NCBI GenBank assembly: GCA_003520455.1
Contig: DOUV01000971.1
Coordinates: 1 to 15,958 of the forward strand
DNA: 15,958 bases
Reading direction: 5' to 3'
Origin: Chloroflexota bacterium
GTDB taxonomy: Bacteria > Chloroflexota > Anaerolineae > Ardenticatenales > Ardenticatenaceae
Positions 12,054 to 15,958 of the stretch are shown in pieces (the first letter of the stretch is position 1; each line of letters begins with the position of its first letter). Below the pieces are notes generated by a model. That model was not told where the DNA came from. It did not search any database and saw nothing but the letters and a program-made list of their open reading frames with translations. The translations under genes and the position numbers were made by a program.

Positions 12054-13052
12054 ATGCGAGAGAAAGAATCCCGCGAGCCATCAGCGGACAGGATGGTCGC
12101 CAGGCCCCACCCGGAATCCGTCATCCGCACGACCGGTGGGCGCATCGTGGATTTGAAGGTGCACCGCTGCCTGTGGAGCGGTACCTACCCCGCGAACTCG
12201 TTGCCTGCCATCGAGGAGTGCTACCGCGAGGCGGTCGCCCGAGTCGAGATCGACGTGTGTATGCTGCGCGACGCCGACTTCCTGGTAATCCACGATCTCG
12301 AGCGAGGCGACTCGACGAACGGGAGCGGACCTGTGGGCGACCGCACCCGTCGCGAGGCCCAGTCGCTGCGGATCCTGTGGGATGACCGGCTCTCCACTGA
12401 GCGCCCGCCCCTGTTCAGCGAGATGGCCGGGTTGATCCGCGAGCAGGCATCCCCCACGCTGATGGAGCTCGACCTGCAAGAGGTCCGGCCGATACCCTGG
12501 CCGCGTGTCGAAGAGCTGGTACGCCTCGTCGAGCCGGTGAAGGAGCGCGTCGTCTTCAACAGTCAGGCCGACTGGAACCTGCGCCGCCTGTTGCACGTGG
12601 ACTCGACGCTTCCCATGGGCTTCGACCCTGCTGCGTACCTGGACTGGGTGCCAGAGGGATGGGAATCAGAAAGCGCGGGCCTGCCCCGTGGCGCCTATAA
12701 CTACCTCGACGCACACTGGCTGGCCGCTGCGCGGCTTACGCCCGTGGCCGACTACCTGGCAGACCGGCTGGGTGGCATCCTGCGGCTGGTGCCCGGCGCC
12801 CGTGAGGTGCACTTCCGGCTGGCGGCTTTCGAGCGAATTCTGGACGATGGCGTGGCCAACGCCGCTGACCTCTTCCACCGCCACGGCATGTTGCTGGATG
12901 TCTGGACGCTTGACGCGGGCACGCCCCGCTGGCGGGAGCGCCTTGCCCGCGCGCTCACCGCCGGGGTAGATGTGGTCACCACCAATACCCCGCGCGCCCT
13001 CTCCGCCGCCGCCCGCGAGGACCTCTCCCACCACCCGGCCTCTGAAGCCTGA
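12054..13052 (+). CDS. glycerophosphodiester phosphodiesterase (GDPD) family protein
   Basis: A 332-residue protein of the GDPD TIM-barrel family, which hydrolyses glycerophosphodiesters to glycerol-3-phosphate and an alcohol. Active-site pieces are H37-R38 in VHRCLW, E65-x-D67 in VEIDVCMLRD, and H80-D81 in VIHDLE; later strands LMELDL, VVFNS, LLDVWTLD and the family-type ending GVDVVTTNTP are present. The usual HRG..PENT block reads HRC..PANS, so the Glu of PENT is missing, and substrate or activity may differ. There is no signal peptide, so it is cytoplasmic. The ATG at 12054 was chosen: TAGAAT at 12040-12045 would start RNA almost exactly there, giving a leaderless message, and no ribosome-binding site is visible. 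A GTG at 12036 is the alternative. It converges with sbcC across a 114-bp gap that has no clear terminator. Confidence 0.85.
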   Translation: MREKESREPSADRMVARPHPESVIRTTGGRIVDLKVHRCLWSGTYPANSLPAIEECYREAVARVEIDVCMLRDADFLVIHDLERGDSTNGSGPVGDRTRREAQSLRILWDDRLSTERPPLFSEMAGLIREQASPTLMELDLQEVRPIPWPRVEELVRLVEPVKERVVFNSQADWNLRRLLHVDSTLPMGFDPAAYLDWVPEGWESESAGLPRGAYNYLDAHWLAAARLTPVADYLADRLGGILRLVPGAREVHFRLAAFERILDDGVANAADLFHRHGMLLDVWTLDAGTPRWRERLARALTAGVDVVTTNTPRALSAAAREDLSHHPASEA

Positions 13053-13166
13053 GTTTGCTCATCAGGCAGCAACAGGAGCGGTGAAGCGTGCTTCGGGTGC
13101 CCCACCCCTTTCAATTCACAGCCTTTCTCTCTTCGTTTCCGCGGTTCCTTGCCAGGAGAGCCGGTC

Positions 13167-15725
13167 TTAGTTGATGGTGACGGTGCTGCCGTTGGGGCCT
13201 TTGATCACGTCGATCCGCACGGGGAAGGCGTCCTTGAGCTCATCCAGGTGGGTGATGACCAGGATGCGCTCGAAGTCGTGCTGGACGGCCGTAATCGCTT
13301 CGACCAACCGCTCACGGCCCTGCGCGTCCTGGGTTCCAAAGCCCTCGTCCATCACCAGCGTTTGGAGCCGGGCCCCGGCCCGCCGTGCCAGGAGCTTGCT
13401 GAGCGCGATCCGCAATGCGAAATTGATGCGGAAGGCTTCACCCCCACTGAAAAGCTCGTAGGGACGCTCCCCCTGCTCGTCCGCAATGATGATGTCGAGG
13501 GTTTCGATGGGCGTATCGGTCGTTTTGCCCTCACGCTGAGTCTCGATCCGAACGCTCATGCGACCGTCGCTCATCCGCGCCAGCAGCGCGTTGGCCTCGT
13601 CCTCGATCTCGGGGATCGCCGTCTCGATCAGCATGGCCTGGATGCCACGCTTGCTGAAAGCGTACTGGAGCTGAGTGAAGATGGTGCGCTCCTCAGTCCA
13701 GGCGTCCAGCTCACGGAGCTTCTCGGGGAGCTTGGCGGCCTGCTGCTCGGCGAACTCAAGCCGCTGCCGGGCGGCACCCAGCCGCCGCTGAGCCTCGGTG
13801 GCCTGCCGCTGGAGATCGGTGACCAGGGCCAATTGTTCCTCGGCCTGGCGGGCCAGTTCGGCGCGCCGGGCGAGCATGTGGCGGAGGTCGGCGATCTCGG
13901 CCTGAATCTGGCCCAGGCGAGCCTGCCAGACGCCAACCTGCTGCTGGAGCGCCCCAACCATCGTCTGTTCGTCGTTACGGCGCTCGCGGGCGACGCAGAG
14001 TTCGTTGTGCTCGCCGTCGAAAGCCTGTAGCTCGCGCGCGCGCTGGCGAGCCTGCTCGTGCAGCGCGCGATTGTAGCCCAGCGCCGCGACGGTCTGATCC
14101 AACTGGGCCAGGCGCTCCTGGATATCGAGCGCGTAGTCTTTCGCAGCCAGGCGTTGATGGAGCGCCGCCGCGCTCTGCTCGGCACGCTCGAGGTCGAGCG
14201 CGGCCCGGCCGGCCTCGGTGAGGGCCTGCTCAAGACGCGCGACCTGGCCTTGCCAGTGACCGAGTTGGCGCAGCCGCCCCTCGGCCTCTTCAACGATACG
14301 CACGCGCCGGCTGATCTCGTCGCTCAGCGCCTGCATTCGGGCCCAGTTCTGGCGGTAGCGATTGCCGAGCTCAGTCCCCTCACGCTGCACGTCTTTGAGC
14401 ACCTCATCCCGGTGCTCGGGCGAGAGCGGCTGGCGGCAGACCGGGCAGAGAACGCCCTCTTCATGCTCGAGCAGATCGAGACGCTCGCGCAGGCTGTTCA
14501 TCAGTTCCTTCAAGTGGCTGTTTTCCTGGGCGCGGGCGGCGGACTCCTCTCGGGCCTGCTGGAGGTCGAGGAGTTGGCGCTGGTGCTCGCGCTGGAGACT
14601 CTCGAGGTGGGCCAGTTCGGCCTGCGCCTGCGTGAGGGCAGTGCGCATCTCATCCACTCGCAGGGCGCGCGGGCGCAGATCGGTGGCAGTCCGCTCAGCC
14701 ACCTTCAACTCACTCTCGAGTTGGGCGCGCGCCGCGTCGAGCGCGCGTTGAACGGTGCCCTGCTCGCTCTGGAGCGCCATGAGTTGCTGGGTGACCTCGC
14801 CCCAATGCTCGAGCTCCCGCCTGGCGGCGAGTAACTGCTCGTAGCCGGCTTCGATGGCATCGGTGCGCACCAGGAGGTCATCGTAGCGCCGGATCCGCGC
14901 CTGGCGCTCAGCGATCCGGCGCTGGAGGTCGAGCATCTGGTGCTCGGCATCGGTGGCCTGACGCTCGGCCTCGGTCAACTGTTCGGCCTTCAAGTCAAGT
15001 TCGCGCTTGTGCTCGTAGAGCACACGCAGGCTGGTCTCCTCCGCCCGCAGCCGCTGGCCCAGCCCATTCGCCGCACTCTCGCTGGTAATAACGACCTGTT
15101 CGAGCTCGGGGATCGCCTCTGTCCAGCGCTTGATTTCCTCCAGTTCGTGCTCGACTGCCTCGCGTTCCTGCTCGGCTGCGCGCGCTTTCTCGCGAGCCCG
15201 CTCGGCGTACGTGTCGTAGATGGTTAGCCTCAGGATGTCCCCGAGGATCTGCTTGCGCTCAGCGGGCCGCCGGGTCGTGAACTCGTCGGCCCGCCCCTGG
15301 AGCAGGAACGCCGAGTTCACGAAGGTATCGTAGTCAAGCCGAAGGAGGTCGATGATCTTCTGCTGTGTCTCGCGGATGGCCGGCTCGCTCAAGGGCACAA
15401 AGAAGCTGTTGCGACGGACCTGCAACTCGAGCACCGAACTGCCGCGCCCCCTGGTGGAGCGCTTGCGGATGATGCGATAGCGGTCGCGGCCGAGGTCAAA
15501 CTCGAAGTGGACCTCCATCTCGCTCTCGCCGCGACTGATCAGGTCATCGTCCCGCCTGGCGCGGGCCTTGCCCCACAGGGCCCAGGTCATGGCATCGAGC
15601 AACGCCGATTTGCCGTGGCCGTTATCGCCGGTCAGACAGGCCAGATGGATGCCGCTAAAATCAATCGCTCCATTGCTGCCGCGGTAGCTCATGAAGTTCC
15701 GAAGCTGGAGCTTGACGGGGACCAT
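13167..15725 (-). CDS. sbcC: SbcC/Rad50-type exonuclease subunit, SMC-like ATPase
   Basis: An 852-residue DNA-repair ATPase with all Rad50/SbcC landmarks: Walker A GDNGHGKS at 33-40; two long coiled-coil arms rich in Glu, Gln, Arg and Leu; a zinc hook C427-P-V-C430; the ABC signature FSGGEAFRINFALRIALS (SGGE at 760-763); Walker B LVMDEGFG with D793-E794; and the H-loop VITHLDEL. With the nuclease SbcD (Mre11) it opens hairpins and protein-blocked DNA ends. It is shorter than the E. coli protein (about 1050) but within the usual bacterial range. The ATG at 15725 follows GAGGTAGGG. It has its own promoter, and no sbcD lies within the window; a partner gene would have to be further right, beyond a terminator-like hairpin, or elsewhere. 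Confidence 0.94.
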   Translation of the reverse strand: MVPVKLQLRNFMSYRGSNGAIDFSGIHLACLTGDNGHGKSALLDAMTWALWGKARARRDDDLISRGESEMEVHFEFDLGRDRYRIIRKRSTRGRGSSVLELQVRRNSFFVPLSEPAIRETQQKIIDLLRLDYDTFVNSAFLLQGRADEFTTRRPAERKQILGDILRLTIYDTYAERAREKARAAEQEREAVEHELEEIKRWTEAIPELEQVVITSESAANGLGQRLRAEETSLRVLYEHKRELDLKAEQLTEAERQATDAEHQMLDLQRRIAERQARIRRYDDLLVRTDAIEAGYEQLLAARRELEHWGEVTQQLMALQSEQGTVQRALDAARAQLESELKVAERTATDLRPRALRVDEMRTALTQAQAELAHLESLQREHQRQLLDLQQAREESAARAQENSHLKELMNSLRERLDLLEHEEGVLCPVCRQPLSPEHRDEVLKDVQREGTELGNRYRQNWARMQALSDEISRRVRIVEEAEGRLRQLGHWQGQVARLEQALTEAGRAALDLERAEQSAAALHQRLAAKDYALDIQERLAQLDQTVAALGYNRALHEQARQRARELQAFDGEHNELCVARERRNDEQTMVGALQQQVGVWQARLGQIQAEIADLRHMLARRAELARQAEEQLALVTDLQRQATEAQRRLGAARQRLEFAEQQAAKLPEKLRELDAWTEERTIFTQLQYAFSKRGIQAMLIETAIPEIEDEANALLARMSDGRMSVRIETQREGKTTDTPIETLDIIIADEQGERPYELFSGGEAFRINFALRIALSKLLARRAGARLQTLVMDEGFGTQDAQGRERLVEAITAVQHDFERILVITHLDELKDAFPVRIDVIKGPNGSTVTIN

Positions 15726-15835
15726 GCCCTACCTCGAAGAAAAGGCCGCCCGTGGCGACCTGGCAGGATAGCGCTCAGATCCGATGCGCAAGCCGCGCTG
15801 GCGGCGGGGAAGCAAAAGGGTGCAATGCGGCTGCT

Positions 15836-15864
15836 ATTGTACCATGGCGAGAGGAGAAGAACAA
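15836..15864 (-). promoter_or_regulatory. promoter of sbcC
   Basis: On the minus strand the -35 box TTGTTC (15859-15864) and -10 box TACAAT (15836-15841) have a 17-bp spacer. The transcript would start near 15829, about 100 nt before the ATG. Confidence 0.62.
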
Positions 15865-15900
15865 TCTTTCGACAGGCCAGAGGAGGCCACGCCAGGAGCG

Positions 15901-15934
15901 GTGGAAAGAAAGAGCGCTCCGGTGAGGAGCGCTC
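15901..15934 (-). terminator. intrinsic terminator of a leftward gene beyond the right edge
   Basis: GAGCGCTCC (15912-15920) and GGAGCGCTC (15926-15934) form a 9-bp stem with a 5-nt loop; read leftward it is followed by TTTCTTTCC. The design is the same as the hairpins at 4075-4109 and 10042-10068. It lies upstream of the sbcC promoter, so it most likely ends a different minus-strand gene outside the window. Confidence 0.65.
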
Positions 15935-15958
15935 CGATAAGACGACCGGGTGTCCTAG

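Noticed and set aside
10667..12145. 492-codon open frame antisense to the M20 peptidase
   Set aside because: Mirror of a well-conserved gene; long antisense frames are common in GC-rich DNA. It has no domain and no start signals.
13149..14030. 293-codon plus-strand frame opposite sbcC
   Set aside because: The opposite strand encodes clear SbcC motifs over the same bases; the plus product is a low-complexity shadow.
1..15958. CRISPR array, tRNA or rRNA genes
   Set aside because: No regularly spaced direct repeats, no GGTTCRA-type T-arm within a cloverleaf, and no rRNA core sequences were seen on either strand.

Overview
The window is GC-rich, densely coded bacterial DNA with frequent GTG starts (and one TTG), Shine-Dalgarno sites and recognisable -35/-10 promoters. 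The gene content (PgpH followed by an overlapping ybeY, an ECF sigma factor with a short single-span membrane protein of the type seen beside Chloroflexota ECF factors, and a small PD-(D/E)XK-like protein coupled to hpt) suggests Chloroflexota. That assignment is an inference from gene style, not from a marker gene. No tRNA, rRNA, CRISPR array or intact insertion sequence was seen.

Layout. 290-4058 (+): a HIT hydrolase with its own promoter, a degenerate VOC/glyoxalase fragment, then yqeY, pgpH (c-di-AMP phosphodiesterase type) and ybeY (rRNA maturation). The last three are tightly packed and probably co-transcribed. They meet a leftward operon at a strong shared hairpin (4075-4109). 4127-6113 (-): promoter, structured leader, ECF sigma factor, DegV (fatty-acid-binding type) and a small membrane protein that may be the anti-sigma factor. 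6370-6892 (+): a single-domain response regulator behind two palindromes. 7167-8385 (-): the C-terminal remnant of a histidine kinase, followed by three very small helical proteins in tandem, each with its own ribosome-binding site. 8386-8844 has no gene but holds a 68-bp near-perfect palindrome flanked by a 10-bp direct repeat. 8845-9939 (+): promoter, PD-(D/E)XK-like protein and hpt, overlapping by 4 nt.

10034-10490 (-) is the most unusual part. A near-consensus promoter (TTGACA, 17 bp, TATGAT) with an A/T-rich upstream element drives about 400 nt that hold no credible long gene, contain UUCG- and GGAA-capped hairpins, and end in a GC hairpin plus a T-rich tract. This looks like an abundant, unrecognised structured non-coding RNA. 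I could not match it to RNase P RNA, tmRNA, SRP RNA or 6S RNA.

10582-15934: an M20-family peptidase (+), a patch of nested palindromes, a GDPD-family phosphodiesterase (+) that may be leaderless, and a convergent full-length sbcC (-) with its own promoter. A terminator hairpin at the right edge probably ends a further leftward gene outside the window.

Gene-free stretches: 1-289 (one long hairpin), 5936-6523 (leader and promoter elements for both flanking genes), 6893-7166 (weak hairpins only), 8386-8844 (palindromic element only), 9940-10642 (the RNA locus and the peptidase promoter).
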